64,000 bases of DNA from Saturnia japonica (GCA_033032175.1 CM065308.1:22191590-22255589), one strand, 5' to 3'; shown: positions 44,978-57,381, counted from the first letter of the stretch. The notes: generated from the letters alone by a model not told the origin. Numbers and translations: made by a program.

Positions 44978-45331
44978 TTTAAAGAAAATATATTTCTTTA
45001 ATTCTAATTTAAGTTTTGTAGGTTTAATATGTTTAGTAATGTAGGTTGTATATAGTTTATCTATTATTAAAAAGAATATTGTAACATACAAAAGGTGACA
45101 GATGTGTCAAATATTAAAATGAATTGTAAAACTAAAGAAAGGACATGTAACTAGGAAATATAAACTTTTAATGTCGTTTCTTTGTTTACAGGTTGGTTTT
45201 AACATGATATTATTATTTAGTGTATATTAGTATAAAATATTAATTAATTATTAAATTTAATGAAATAAAACTTTGTTTACAGAGCAACGCTTACAGTTTA
45301 TTTTACATGCCAAAACTATAGTCGTCTTATA
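44978..45331 (+). repeat. 3' LTR
   Basis: 354 bp, identical to the 5' LTR; preceded directly by the polypurine tract. Confidence 0.9.
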
Positions 45332-45479
45332 TATATATAATACATATAATAATAATTTATAATAATGTATAATATAATATCTGCTGGGCCCTTAATACAA
45401 TCAATCGCGAATCAATCCCTCTCGAAACTGTTGCTGCGATACACAGTAGTTATTTTAGGAATAAAACAAGGAGACTCAC

Positions 45480-45850
45480 CTCGTCAGGAGCGTTACCCGC
45501 CACGCCCGCCCTCTCTAGCGGCAACCCAAGTCTAGGTCCGTTCCTCGGTGTGAAGCCCTTTGGTCAGGCAGCCGCCCGCGCGATACAAAGTGACACTATA
45601 CGTGCAACATCAGCTACCACACACAAACATCACACACATATGTTACATACGTGCACATCTCACAGGTATATAGATTCTGTAGGGAAACTTTTTTTTTTTT
45701 TTTGCGCTAGTTAGTGTAGAGAAACTTTACGATCACTAAATATACATACGCATGTTTACCTCCTACCTCCCAGGAGGGTGTGGGTTCTCTGTGGGTGTGT
45801 TTCGGCAGCTGCACTTGAGGGTCAGACCCTCAGAACTTCACGTATTAACA
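45480..45850 (+). mobile_element. 5'-truncated jockey LINE, 3' end only
   Basis: Matches the end of the LINE at 62850-63200: CCCTCTCTAGCGGYAACCCA, AGGTCCGTTCCTCGGTGTGA, CCGCCCGCGCGATACAA and the T-run/TGCGCTAGTTAGTGTAGA block. Contains the last few codons and 3' UTR only. Confidence 0.75.
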
Positions 45851-46434
45851 TATTAGCACTTCTCGTTAACTAAGATCAGAAAAGAATGTGGTAAAAAGCT
45901 TACCTTATAACTTAACTAAGACTAACGACGTAGCTATTTAAAGTACATATTGAATTGCAATATTAAACGACTCCAGGTCCCTTTACATTACGCCGTCTCC
46001 ACAACCAATTCAATAACATCGGAACAACTGTACCGGGGCCGACAGACAAATCTTCATCTAGTCATTTGGTCCAGATACGCTTGAACCTCTTATACCATTC
46101 TCTCGTGAAGTGCTTTAATTTCGTCGATAATGTTTGGTTAGTAGGTGAAAAACAGTAAATAAATAAAAAACGGTAAAGTTTGAGAACCGTTTTCGTAAGA
46201 TGTATATGCGAGCGTCAATCCAGTGGTTATGCGAGGAGCGTGCGCCCGCGCAGCGCTCTCGAAACAACATGTAGGTAGGTACTATTACAATGTATTGCTG
46301 CAACAAATGTATCGGCCTAATGCTTGCTTCCTTCTGTCTTATGAAACGTTTAGAGAGTTTAAAATGAGAGGTAGGGCACAACGAAATGTCTTTTGAGTTT
46401 TCTCTCTACGTGGGTCAGTCCAACTGGTGGAATG
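45851..46434. other. Non-coding stretch
   Basis: GC-moderate patch at 45985-46060 of unknown origin; no gene. Confidence 0.4.
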
Positions 46435-46625
46435 CATCCACCCTACAGAAGATCGCAGCCAAGTAACCTTTTGTTGTGTTCCTGTGGTGAGTAGGGTTTT
46501 CAGAGCTTCTTGGGGTACGTGGCTTCAAGATCCGCAACACGCCAGTGATACCTTACCATCAGGCGAGAGAGCTGCATGCTTCTTGGCTTGGCCACAACTG
46601 ACAATTGAAACTATTTTAACCTAAT
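46435..46625 (-). repeat. Interspersed repeat R3 (reverse copy)
   Basis: CAGAAGATCGCAGCCAAGTA, TGTTGTGTTCCTGTGGTGAG, GAGCTTCTTGGGG and ATACCTTACCATCAGGCGAG are the R3 blocks in reverse order. Confidence 0.55.
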
Positions 46626-48094
46626 CACCACCATCAATATCACCAATATATAATGAAACAATATACTACCGCCAATAAAATCAGCGTTTAGTTTGTCAAC
46701 TTTCAAAAATAAAGAGAGTTTTTACTGGACCCTCAGGTGCGTTTCCAAAACTATTTTATCTGGAAATTTCGGCTGTTTAATTTTCTCCTCTTTTGTTTTA
46801 ATCAATCCAATGTTTATCTATCTAATATTTGTTATAATATAAATATTAAAATATATGTAAATACTTATAATTACATATATATAATATTTGTTTCTAGTAA
46901 TTGTTTATTTGTTTATAAATGATTCTATCGGTCAGAGTGATTACAATCTCGTTAAATAAAATCTATGCTATTACGTTTGACACAAGATGCACTCTGCCGA
47001 TTATGGAGCTACCAAAACATTAGACCATGGAGATTTCTAAAGTAAGAAAACTAATTTTTATAAGACTCAACAATAAAATAAATTTTAACTCCATTATTAA
47101 AGCTATCAAAATTGTATGTAGAAATTTAAATTTTTTGGTTTCTTTTTACGATTACTAAATGTTTTATTGAAAATTCTCCTAGCCGATCATTCATGGAATG
47201 ACTTATGCTTCCCGTGTACAAAATTTTATCAAAATCGGTTAAGATATTCAAAAAGTTGGAAAATTCTTACCCTATTAATAAAAATTATATAAATCATAGC
47301 ATATCAATTGATCAATAATATAAAGCTCCTATGTCATAAAAAAATTCATAGAAATGGGTCAACCAGTTTTTTAGTTAAATCCGGACATACAAACAGCCAA
47401 ATTTTAATGACATGTTCGTGTCCTTTACATAAAATATCTATCGGAAAATTTGTAAAAAAAAAAATACATGTATAAACAGACTAATTCACACACATAATCT
47501 ATATTATAGATTATGTTTTTTTATTTCGAAGAATTTTCCGACACTAACAGAAAATCGTTACAACTAGTTAAGCATAATAAAGTCAAAGTCAACGACCGTG
47601 AATTATGCATTACTTCGAAATTGCATGTCTAGTGAAAACAAGTCACGTCATAAAATGACTAGTGCAAAATAAAATTGTCCAAAGTCTAAACAATTGGGCA
47701 GGTCACGACAGAACTGTCAGCTGGGTATCTACTTGAAGCTGATGCTACGCTGCCGTTATCATGACTGTAACATATGGAATTATACTTTGCGATATCATCT
47801 GGATATTTCTTACATTTTTCACGTGTTTACATTATTTGTTATAATTTATCTATTTCTCTGTATATCTAATCAAATCATATTTATCTTTTTGCTTTTCAAA
47901 GGTCTCTTTCACGCTACCTACTCTAGATATATAATCGTGTCGTCAGGATTGGTATTATTATATGTATTGGTGAGGGCCGTTATACTACTAAGTATACTCC
48001 GGTCCATTCCAACTCCTCACCAACTTAAAGCAGAGATATCGTATTTGGACTCATTGGAATGGTCTCAGTGAATACCGAAAACTCAAGCTCATTG
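46626..48094. other. Non-coding stretch
   Basis: Very AT-rich; short Helitron-like scraps (ATCAAAATCGGTTAAGATAT at about 47231). A 125-codon TTG-started frame at 47694-48071 is hydrophobic through T-richness and is not supported as a gene. Confidence 0.4.
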
Positions 48095-48760
48095 TAGGGA
48101 TTTGAACTCAACTCGAATCAAGCTTGGTGTGTCAAATCTTTATAAGGCGCAAATTCGACCCCACATGGAGTGTTGTTCTCATCTCTGGGCGGGAGCCCCC
48201 TAGTACCAGCTACTTCCTTTTTACCGCATTCAGCGTAGGGCGGCTCGAGTTATTGACGATCAAGCTCTTTCCGATCGGCTTGATCCATTGGCTCTGCGTA
48301 GAGATGTTGGTTCACTCTGCATCTTCTACCGCATTTACCATAGGGAGTGTTCGGAGGAATTGTTTGGATTGATCCCGGCTGCTGAATTTCACCATTGGAC
48401 ATCGTGCCAGAATCGTAAATTCCATCCACACCACCTCGATGTCCAGCATTTCACAACAGTGCGTTTCTTAAAGCACTTTCTGCCTCGCACAACCACTCTG
48501 TGGGACCAGCTGTCGCCTGAGGTCTTTCCAAGCCGTTATGATCTGGTGACCTTCAAGAAGAGAGCTTATTTTTCCCTAAAAGGTCGGCGACGCATCTGCG
48601 AGCCCTCTGGTGTTGCGAATGTTTGTGGGTGGCGCGGAGATCACTTTCCATCAGGTGCGGCACCTGGCCGTTTGCCCCCTTTTTATCATTAAAAAAAATG
48701 TCAAATGACGCTGCGCCTCGCCGTGCCGTGTCTGTAATACCACTGAGTCACCATTTTCAA
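48095..48760 (+). pseudogene. LINE reverse transcriptase C-terminal fragment
   Basis: One frame reads YKAQIRPHMECCSHLWAGAP, a stop (TAG at about 48201), then YRIQRRAARVIDDQALSDRL, CIFYRIYHRECSEELFGLIP, the TTTLWDQLSPEVFPSRYDL block and the TFKKRAYF..LKGRRR end. This is the C-terminal part of a jockey-group LINE ORF2 well known from lepidopteran genomes, followed by about 70 bases of 3' UTR. The RT core is missing (5' truncation) and the in-frame stop marks decay. Confidence 0.75.
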
Positions 48761-49289
48761 ACCTTGACTTCTTAAAGATTGGGCAAAGTTGACCTTCCAT
48801 CGTCTCTGCCCACCTGTGGAACATTATAGTCTTGTTTTATTATCATCCGAATCAAAGAGCTGCCACAACAATAGACATTGTTATACGCATTACCCCACAT
48901 TAGCACTCAAACCCTGGTCGGACTGATCTATGAGTTAGGTACATCATCAATAAGTAATAAAAAAATACACATCAATAGAACATACAATCCTTCGCGTCGC
49001 ATCTGACAAATTTTCGATAACAACTATATAACAAAAAAAGAATCAACATTACAAACTTATTCAAAAATATAACGTCAAAGGATAATCAATTTTATATACG
49101 TGTAAATAAAAATCACTGGTGTTTGGAACGAATGTGTTAGGGTAAAAGGGTCTATTGTTGATACGCAAAGGGGTATACAGAAAAGCGGTACGTTTGAAGC
49201 CGCATCGGATGACTCAATCGGGAAGGCTTTGCGTCCGCCGACTGCGACCTATCGCCCGCCAGGGATATTCTGAACTCTGTAATTTGTAC
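48761..49289. other. Non-coding stretch
   Basis: No feature recognised. Confidence 0.4.
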
Positions 49290-49575
49290 TTGCTCTTTCA
49301 ACTTCATTAAAGTTGACCATGAATTACGTCATAGCTTGCTTGCACGGACAATGCTTTCCGGGTACCCACTGATGGGATTGTCGCGTTACTGCAGCGTTTC
49401 AGGTATGTTCGTAAAGGCGAGAATTGATGGTTTTCACGTTATCATACCCAATCAATAGCCTCACTAATGCGCAGGGTACGCGCAAGCCCCAACGGCATCC
49501 TGAGTGCTGTAGCATACCGGTGGAACAGTCCCATATTGGGACATTTGGTATGCCTACATAGCACTGTGACGTTCC
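49290..49575 (+). pseudogene. Possible degraded LINE RT fragment
   Basis: A frame around 49300 reads NFIKVDHELRHSLLARTM, reminiscent of the RT D-F-x-K-A-F-D-x-V-x-H region, and GC content is above background; the rest is broken. Weak. Confidence 0.3.
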
Positions 49576-49685
49576 GTAGTTAAATATTTTATATTTTCCT
49601 GGTACATGTTAGTACTAATACTAGTTTTAAGTTATGTGTATACCAAGCAAATGAACTTTTTATGTGAAATATAAAATTTATTGTT

Positions 49686-49904
49686 ACTAGCGATCGCTCT
49701 AAGGTCGAAATTCGACCAGCGACTTTTTGATCATAGACTATTTTCTGTTTGACATTTGCAGTATTCATGAATCTAAACAATGAGTTTTATCTACTCACTT
49801 ACTGTCACTGTCACTTTTTGTTGAGTGACAATGTTAATATTTTGGGGGGTCTAAGTTCAATGGCACTGGTCGGTTTGGAATTCACAGTATTAATTTATTT
49901 AATG
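49686..49904 (-). mobile_element. Helitron H1, 3' half
   Basis: Starts at ACTAGCGATCGC (minus-strand CTAGT end) and follows H1 as far as the CAGTATTAATTTATTTAA block, then stops abruptly at H2 sequence. Confidence 0.65.
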
Positions 49905-50107
49905 TCACTTTCGGGGGTCCTCGAATTCCGACTTCCGTAACAAAAATTAATATTTGAGGCTATCTGAGAGTTGTAGGCTAATGATAGATAGCCTTGTGAG
50001 TCTGGCTATCATATAAAAAAGATTTTTTTTTAAATCCGATTGGTAGTTCCAGAGTTTAGCGTGTTTAAACAAACAAACAAACAAACTCTTCCGCTTTATT
50101 ATATTGT
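49905..50107 (-). mobile_element. Helitron H2, 5' half joined to H1
   Basis: GAGGCTATCTGAGAGTTGTA, GGCTATCATATAAAAAAGAT and AACAAACTCTTCCGCTTTAT match the 5' half of H2 copies; same strand as the adjoining H1 half. Confidence 0.6.
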
Positions 50108-51064
50108 AATAAATAATAATAATAATGTAGTATACATAATGTATAGATAATCTATAATATAAAGTAAAGATGAGGAACAGTACTGCAGCTCTGCTATTGT
50201 ACTGTAAACCGTGGCTAAGGTTTCTCGCGTTTGAAATCGCGTGGGATGACATAATAATTAATCCGTGTCAAAGAGGCCTTAGCTAATAAATATCTGGAGC
50301 ATTTACAAAAATTATTACAAGTTATATGTGAATCAATAGTAATTTTGAAACAATTTCTCTCATTATAGTTCACTATTAACCTAAAAATAATTACAAATAC
50401 CTATTACAACAAGATAAAAATATTATTTTTTACAGAATTTGACTTAATTATTCACATACTTTGGCATGAATGCTCTTTAGTTCATTTCACTTTATAATTG
50501 AATACCTATGCAAATTTAAACACAATAAAATTATTTGAACCTTTTCATAATTAATAATAACTTTTATATAAAACATACATGGTTATAAAAGAATAATATA
50601 TGAAACAATTTTTTTTTATTTGTTATCGATGTAGAGATAGTAAAGTTTAAATACTTAAGTATTTAAATTTTCAATTACACGTGTACAAATAAAGATGACG
50701 CGAGATTCTTTTAATACAATAACAAATACATTTTTTTTAATGTAGATTGCAGTTATGTTTTTTATTTGTATGTTTAACATATGTAGTTTTATATTATCCC
50801 TGCAGTATTATACATATATAAATTTGTGACTGTTTTATGTTGTGTCAATTTATCCTTTTTAAGGATAATTTTCCCGTACCTACATCGAACATTTGGCAAC
50901 TAAATTCTTTAACGTGTATTTGAGTTTTTGGCGTGATCTTGAAGTGACATGTTGTGATTTTTATTTTTAAATCATTTACTTAGGTTTATATATTATTGGT
51001 GGCGTTTTGCGTTATTTCGTTTGGTTTTCGTCCATAAGTGAGGTGGAGTATATATATAAGTTAA
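50108..51064. other. Non-coding stretch
   Basis: Extremely AT-rich, no gene or clear repeat. Confidence 0.45.
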
Positions 51065-51175
51065 AAGCATTCATTCTGAGGTCCCACAATAACTCCCTAG
51101 AAAGTTCTAACAAGGCAGCCACCATCTTGTTAGGCTACTGAAATCGTCAAAAGACATGACACTTTATTTAACTTG
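51065..51175 (+). repeat. Two-copy interspersed repeat (with 54335-54470)
   Basis: Both contain a GGTG(A)CGTTTTGCGT start (at about 51000 and 54327), CATTC TRAGG, CTCYCTAGAAAGTT-like and AAC AAGG/GGGGCCAC blocks. Diverged; class unknown. Confidence 0.35.
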
Positions 51176-51384
51176 ATAATGGCGGTAATGCTCTTTATTA
51201 AAGAGTACTAGTTAGCATTGGAAAAATTGCCAACATAAGGAAAAAGCCAAAAAAAAAAAAATAATGGTTTACAACTTAAATACAATGTATATTTTGTACA
51301 ACACCGTATGTCCTTTGCGAATAAAGCCACGAAATATAAGATCGCACTAATAATATTATAATTTTGTCACTTTTCTGTCACCTA

Positions 51385-51545
51385 TATTTTTCAACAACCG
51401 ACGTTCCTTGTTAATCATTCTGACTACTTCCTCATTTGGAACCCTTTCTGTCCAACTAATGCCCTCCAGTCTCCTTAAACACCACATTTCAAACGAAGCC
51501 AACCTCTCTCAGTCTCACTGGTTTAACATCCATGCTTCGTAGCCA
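51385..51545 (-). pseudogene. Remnant of RTE-like endonuclease-reverse transcriptase
   Basis: The minus strand reads LASFEMWCLRRLEGISWTER then VPNEEVVRMINKERRLL and a GDRKV tail. This is the post-RT 'RLxxFEMWxxRRxxxIxWTxR' block of lepidopteran RTE-type LINEs. Short and bounded by hairpins at 51539-51620. Confidence 0.7.
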
Positions 51546-51620
51546 TTTGTATGGCTACGTTTACGGCTCATTAGGATTGTTCCTATGCTCCAGGTGTGTA
51601 GGTCTTAATGAGCCGTAAAC
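51539..51620. repeat. Two adjacent perfect hairpins
   Basis: Hairpin 1: GTAGCCAT-TTGT-ATGGCTAC (51539-51558). Hairpin 2: arms GTTTACGGCTCATTA (51559-51573) and TAATGAGCCGTAAAC (51606-51620), 15 bp perfect, with a 32-base loop. No base separates them. Confidence 0.8.
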
Positions 51621-52692
51621 ATTATCTAGCACAATGTAAATAAAACTCATTGTTGTGTACTATAAGGTTGCATTCAGCGTGAAACGAAAATGCATACGGC
51701 TTAGCGCTGCCACTCCTCAGCGTCGACCGGTCAGCGTTATTCACAAAATGACTGCTAAGCGCTGATGTTCACCGTTAAAAGAATATCAGCATGATAGCGT
51801 ATTTTTAATCAAGCTAAAAAAATTGTAAAAGCTGTATTCTTGTAACTTCACGTGAAAATAAAGCGTCTTATGTTGCCATCTTCGACCATGTCTTCACTTA
51901 CAATCAGATGAGATACACATCTATATAAGAAACAAATAATTTGTTAGTGTAACAGAATAACTCGACGTCAAAACGTAAGTTGAACCTACAGCTTCGATTG
52001 TCTGGAAAAATAAATAATTGCATCCTATAAATCAGGGATGAGCGCTGACAGCGTTAATGTGGTGACAATTGTACCCTTTACCCTAATATTCATCACATAA
52101 AATTTAGATGTAACCTTTCGATATACAAATCGGTTTATGTTGTTTTTGTATATTAAATGATATTTATATTTCCTCTACTATTTATACATAAAAAAGGGAG
52201 AAGTTTCAACTTTTACCTTCCGGTTTATGTTATCATATTACTAGTGTTGTTTTTTATTATGTTAATTGACTCTTTTTTAAAGTAGGTCTTAACATAACAG
52301 ACTACATATTATCTCTGCCGTGACGTCATACGGGCCGAAAACAAACTTTTGACATTTAGCAAATGTTCATCATTGTAAAAGTCTCGATAGTTTTTATGCC
52401 ATAAATGCCAATATTTCAGACATGCACAGACTGTGTAGGTACATAGCGAATTTCACTCGTGTAAGATCTGACATGAAATTTGTTTAGAATCCTATGGCGT
52501 CACAATATGGCCGACAGCTTTTTCAGAGATCAAAATAAATAAATGTGTATTACACTTTTTATATCTGAAATAGATAAATATTGGTTTCTGAAGTTAAATA
52601 CTACAGAAAATATTTATTTATTGCGACAAATTTGATATTGAGTCAAGTAGCGAATTGCTAGATCCACTTATAACTTCGTACCTATTTTTTTA
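51621..52692. other. Non-coding stretch
   Basis: No gene recognised. Confidence 0.4.
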
Positions 52693-53216
52693 TCTATACA
52701 GTTAATAAAATTGAAGTGTCTGTTTGTAATGTCAAAATAACAGCTTTTTACTAAATGCATATGAAAGTATATACGACACCTATAACAAAACACCCATTTT
52801 TAAAATTTTTGTCTCTCTGTCTGTCTGTTTGTTCCGGGTAATCTCCGAAACAATTGGACCGATTTTGACGGGATTTTCACTAGTAGATAACTGAATTCAT
52901 AGGGAGTAACTTAGGCTACTTTTATTTTAGAAAAAGAATTAGGATTCCGCGCAAATAAAAAATAACTGGTCATGGCGAATCAAATAGGACGTTTAAATAG
53001 CTTACGCTGAGTAAACTATAAGAGATATAGCAAATTAATGTACTAAACAATTGTAAACATTAAAAAATCCTACAAAAAAGTCTGGGAAAGTATACGTCTA
53101 TCTTCTGGGTAACACCCACAATAAGCATTTTTGTCTTTAAAATAGTCTGGAGCGGGGGAGCAAGATTCGCGTGGGCATTCTGTGTTCACGTGGGCGAAGC
53201 CACGGGCACAGCTAGT
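52693..53216 (+). mobile_element. Non-autonomous Helitron H3, complete
   Basis: 524 bp. 5' TCTATACAGTTAATAAAATT, the GAAGTGTCTGTTTGTAATGT block, and 3' hairpin CGTGGGCGAAGCCACGGGCA then CTAGT. Reference copy for the split H3 at 1140/6441 and fragments at 24836 and 57640. Confidence 0.8.
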
Positions 53217-53962
53217 ATACAAATATAGCTCTAACATGATGGTGGTTCCCTTGTTAAAACTGTCCAGATAGTTTTTGTGGCATCTTAAAATGCATGTTTG
53301 TAGTTATTATTGATAATCCAATTTACTATCATATGCATATTATCCAAACGATATCATGTAAAATACCACCAATATTCCTTACAAGGGGCTTACTTACTTA
53401 TAAGTTCAAGGACCTGCCAAAAACTCCGTGACGCCGCGCCATCACAATAATACAATTATGTTACTTCTCATCGAGGCAAGATCTAATACAATAAAAATTA
53501 ACTCTTTCGCCCTCAATCGTAATCGATAATCCTCATTATGCGGTCACCAAAGCGAAAACGGCGAAGATATTTGAAAATGCCGAGGATCGACGCGCCCATT
53601 AAACTGGAAAACGCAAATTATACAACAAAGACGTAACACATCTGCGCGGGCGCATACAATTTTTTAACGCAGCCATTTTGAATCTCATTGCTTCGTTATA
53701 AAGACGTGTGATGTTCATAATTTCTTTAATAATATAAGATGTTGTTAAGTGCAAAAGGATTCGCTGAGGCGCACGAATCCGGGTAGAGTGTCTTAGGGTG
53801 TCCATGAATGTCGATCAAAGTAAATAAGTCTACTGTATAAGGGGAAAAAAAACTATAAATTAAATATACGAGTAGTTTTGAATAATACAATAATGACTAT
53901 TTAGTAACTGTAAAATATCTGTACACAATGATAGTAGAAAAATCATTTTTTAAAATTTAACT
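53217..53962. other. Non-coding stretch
   Basis: Moderately GC-rich part at 53500-53680 free of recognised repeats; possible conserved regulatory DNA but no specific evidence. Confidence 0.35.
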
Positions 53963-54185
53963 ACTAACAGTGCCCGCGGCTTCACTCGCTCCGACGACAG
54001 AGGAACTCGTAATGCTTACAAAAATTTTAGTTTCTTAAAACTTTAATAACTTTTTATTTAATGAAGATATCGTGATTTTTATAAAGGCCAAGTACGAGAT
54101 CTAAGGACTAAACTAAAATAAAAAAATAGTAATTTTTGCTTGATGCGCCTACAACGGCAAATCTCAATCATGTTATTTTTATAGA
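53963..54185 (-). mobile_element. Non-autonomous Helitron H5 (reverse copy)
   Basis: Minus-strand 5' TCTATAAAAATAACATGATT (54185), GAGATTTGCCGTTG block, 3' hairpin GAGCGAGTGAAGCCGCGGGC and GTTAGT (CTAGT changed) at 53963. Confidence 0.65.
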
Positions 54186-54529
54186 TTTAGAATTTTTGTG
54201 CTCTGTCATTTTAAAAGAAATAAGTATGGCAACACACAGAAAATACAACCATAAGCGGAGTACCTTAAACTATCATGTAGTGGTTTTAATTTTTATTCGT
54301 AAACCTGCGTTATTTGTGTAATACTGGTGACGTTTTGCGTAATATAGTTACATTATTGTAGAAGTGCAGGGAATTGGAAATAATAACATGGAACATGCAT
54401 TCTAAGGCGTCATGAAACTCTCTGGAAAGTTTTAACAATGGGGCCACTACCTTATTAAAACAATTAAAGATTAGAAAATAGTACGCAATTAGACTTAAAA
54501 GACGTATATGGACGTTTGTAACTTTAGAG
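54186..54529. other. Non-coding stretch with repeat copy
   Basis: 54327-54470 is the second copy of the repeat at 51065; otherwise nothing. Confidence 0.35.
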
Positions 54530-54700
54530 ATATTCTTAGCGCGTTGCCGACTTTGAACCTCTTTTCCCAAGGAGCTCTGGAAACCCTACTAACTGCAGGA
54601 ACAGTACACTATGTTCTTTAGCTGCGATCTTCTTCAAGAAGCTATTTCAAGTAGAGAGAAATCTCCAAAGAGATTAATTTTATCGTAGATACTGAAATAA
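54530..54700 (+). repeat. Interspersed repeat R3 (copy)
   Basis: GCGCGTTGCCGACTTTGAAC, AGGAGCTCTGGAAACCCTAC, GCTGCGATCTTCTTCAAGAA follow the R3 order. Confidence 0.6.
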
Positions 54701-56711
54701 AAAGTGCTGAAGCAAGACTTTATAGCGAGGTTTTAATATAGTTTTCGCAATCAGGCGGACCGTACGCTTGTTTGCTATGTTTGCCACCTTAGATGTATAT
54801 GATAAAGAGATATATTTGACCTTTCATCATTTACAGGCAAGAACACCGAATAATGATAATTGTGACTATGGATGAGATCTCGCCTTTCAATGCACACTAC
54901 CGTTCAAGGATTTTATAAAAACATTCAATTTGTAACAGAGAACAAAAGCGAGACTGTCCTGGCGTTTGATAATATTTCAGTCACATTACAAATGTTGCAA
55001 TAATGATTCACATCGTGCAAGCTCATCCGCCGACACAACTAATCGAATCTATAAAACTTAATAAAAACATAAGCCATACAATATTCACGCGCTATTTGAT
55101 TCAACCCTAAACTAGCGAACCGAGTAGAAACCGTTTAAAAAAAACTCGCTATTTACAAAAAAGTATTCTCAATAACCACTTAGTTTAAAAGTACTTCTTA
55201 TCTGCGATCGTTTTAAAAGATATTTATTGTTGAGAAAAAATTAAAATATTTTGTCTCACATAATAGACTTTTTAAATTAAAAAAGGGTTTTGCGATATGA
55301 ATGCGTTATGTTTCCACTGCATTAGTTTCTTATGACAGTCAAAAAATACATGTTTTGTAATCGGATTTTTATAAGCAGCTTTCCTTTTCTGGGATAAAGA
55401 AATTGTTACAAAATTTTATTCTTTACAATTTTACTTTGTTTTGTATGAATAAACGTAATAGGACGTTAAAACCTATGCCTAATTATAAAAAAATAATACT
55501 TGTTTATCTTAATAAGACTCCTAAATTAATATTTCAGTCCGATTTAAAAATTATCATAATTCCTCTCAATTCGCTAAAATTACATACAAGCTATATTGCA
55601 CGTATAAACACTTTCACAAACGTGTTTCTAAGTTATAAATTGACTTCACAGTGAACATAAAGTAATCTATCTAAATACGATGACGGGCCAATGTTTGTAT
55701 TATCGATTAATTAATAAATCGAGTTCCGTGTCGACCGATCGAGATACAACATCGATGCAAGCCGCCTCTCTAATTGACTCGAGCCGCCAAAAAATAAAAT
55801 AACAAACTAATTTTCCGATCTTCGGGCTATTTAGTTAGTGTTTTAAACTTTATGCCGTTAATTTAAGCCTCAAAAGTATTTTCTTGACAGCCTTAACAAA
55901 TTTCAAAAAAAGAACGACCGAACTCTAAATGCCAAGCATTTACCTGTCGAATTAATAAAAAACTAAATACACCATAGTATCTAATATGTATGGGAATCGA
56001 TACGTTTTTGATTAATGGAGTCTAAACTAGATTAGGTAGGACATAATATGAAATGATGGATTTTTTGCGAGAACAAATAAATGAATGGTAATACTATATC
56101 GCCCGCATGGATATAAAAGGCCAATAGAGACTTATACAATGTGTAACATTAGCGAAATTTATGGAAAAAACATTACCCGTTCGCTGACACCTGTTTTCTC
56201 ACAGATCCTGGCGGTATAACAAAGTGCCGCGGTGTTTTTGACATCCTAAACTTCAGAAGCGCAAAGTCCTTTATTCGCAAATCCTTGTTGATTGTCGACT
56301 TTTTTAAGATGTGCGTTAACACTCAATTAATAATTATTAAAAAAATATCCATTTCCATTATTCAACTACACATAGCAATAACCTGCAAAGTTATTTAAAC
56401 ATATTTATTTATTTTTGCATAATCTATAGTTAACTGGTTAAATGTACAATTTCTATTAAGCTTTTTCATTGTAATTTCAACTTTAACTTCATGACTGTTC
56501 TTTTTATTTCTTTTTCCTTCTATCAATCGTTTGTTTCTTAATTGTTCGATTGTGAGGTTCTCAGCAAATTACATACATTGTTAAGGTGCAAAATTGATTA
56601 TAGACGTTTATTAAGTTTTACCATGTTATTTAATTACAATATGCAACTTTTGCATCCACAATACATCATTTAACAAAATGTAGATCTTGTTGCAGTAGGT
56701 ATTTTATATAT
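54701..56711. other. 2-kb stretch free of recognised repeats
   Basis: The longest span in the right half without TE copies or genes. 55640-55900 contains clustered homeodomain-like sites, including CGATTAATTAATAAATCG (55704-55721). A candidate for cis-regulatory DNA, but without conservation data this is only a guess. Confidence 0.35.
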
Positions 56712-57071
56712 ACTAGCGGTCGCTCAATGATCGAAATTAGCCCAGCGACTTTTTAATCATAGACTATTTTCTGTTTCACATTTGCAGTATGAACCTAAAC
56801 AATTAATATTATATCACTTGCTGTCACTATTCATTGAGTGACAATGTCAATATTTTAGGGGATCTAAGCTCAATGGCACTGGTCGTGTTAGGAATCGCAG
56901 TATTAATTTATTTCATTTAATATATTAGTAACAGATATTATAGATAAATTTTAGCATTCTGCACTCCTACTCCATATAAACTTTATCCTTGCCAAATCTC
57001 ACAGTCTTCCGTGCACGCAATACGCCTAAAAAAGGGGTAGAAAGTTTTTGCTACACGTATTAATATAATGA
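56712..57071 (-). mobile_element. Non-autonomous Helitron H1, complete
   Basis: Minus-strand 5' TCATTATATTAATACGTGTA at 57071 and 3' CGACCGCTAGT at 56712; 360 bp with all family blocks. Confidence 0.75.
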
Positions 57072-57381
57072 TAATATGCATTCGAAATAAATACAGAATT
57101 TAGAAACACCGCACTCCTTTGAAGGCCTTAACTTCAATGTTTTATGAAACAGACTACTTTATTTGAGATCATTTGCAAATCGAATCTCTAATTGTTGTTT
57201 ATAAATCATCGACTGTACAAGGTTTCCATTCTATCCCCAAGTGGAACCCTAATAAACCGCGATGCAAAAACACACGTAAGTTAATACGTTAGTGCTCTTC
57301 AAAGTAAGCTGATTTAAAAGGAGCTTTGTCCGCAAAACGGGTTGGATTACGAAGTGTTCGGTTTCGCAATGGGCCTTATCT
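57072..57381. other. Non-coding spacer
   Basis: Nothing recognised. Confidence 0.4.

Larger units (their letters stand above)
40321..45331 (+). mobile_element. Young Ty3/gypsy-type LTR retrotransposon
   Basis: 5,011 bp with identical 354-bp LTRs and gag and pol frames without breaks. Polypurine tract AAAGGGGGGAGA lies at 44966-44977, directly before the 3' LTR. Flanks are TATA on the left and TATA... on the right, consistent with a 4-bp duplication, though AT repetition leaves the edges uncertain by about 4 bp. No envelope frame. Domain order protease-RT-RNase H-integrase defines Ty3/gypsy (Metaviridae); the clade was not assigned. Confidence 0.93.

Noticed and set aside
47694..48071. 125-codon hydrophobic frame as a membrane protein
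   Set aside because: It starts with TTG, lies in T-rich DNA and has no domain; hydrophobicity follows from composition.
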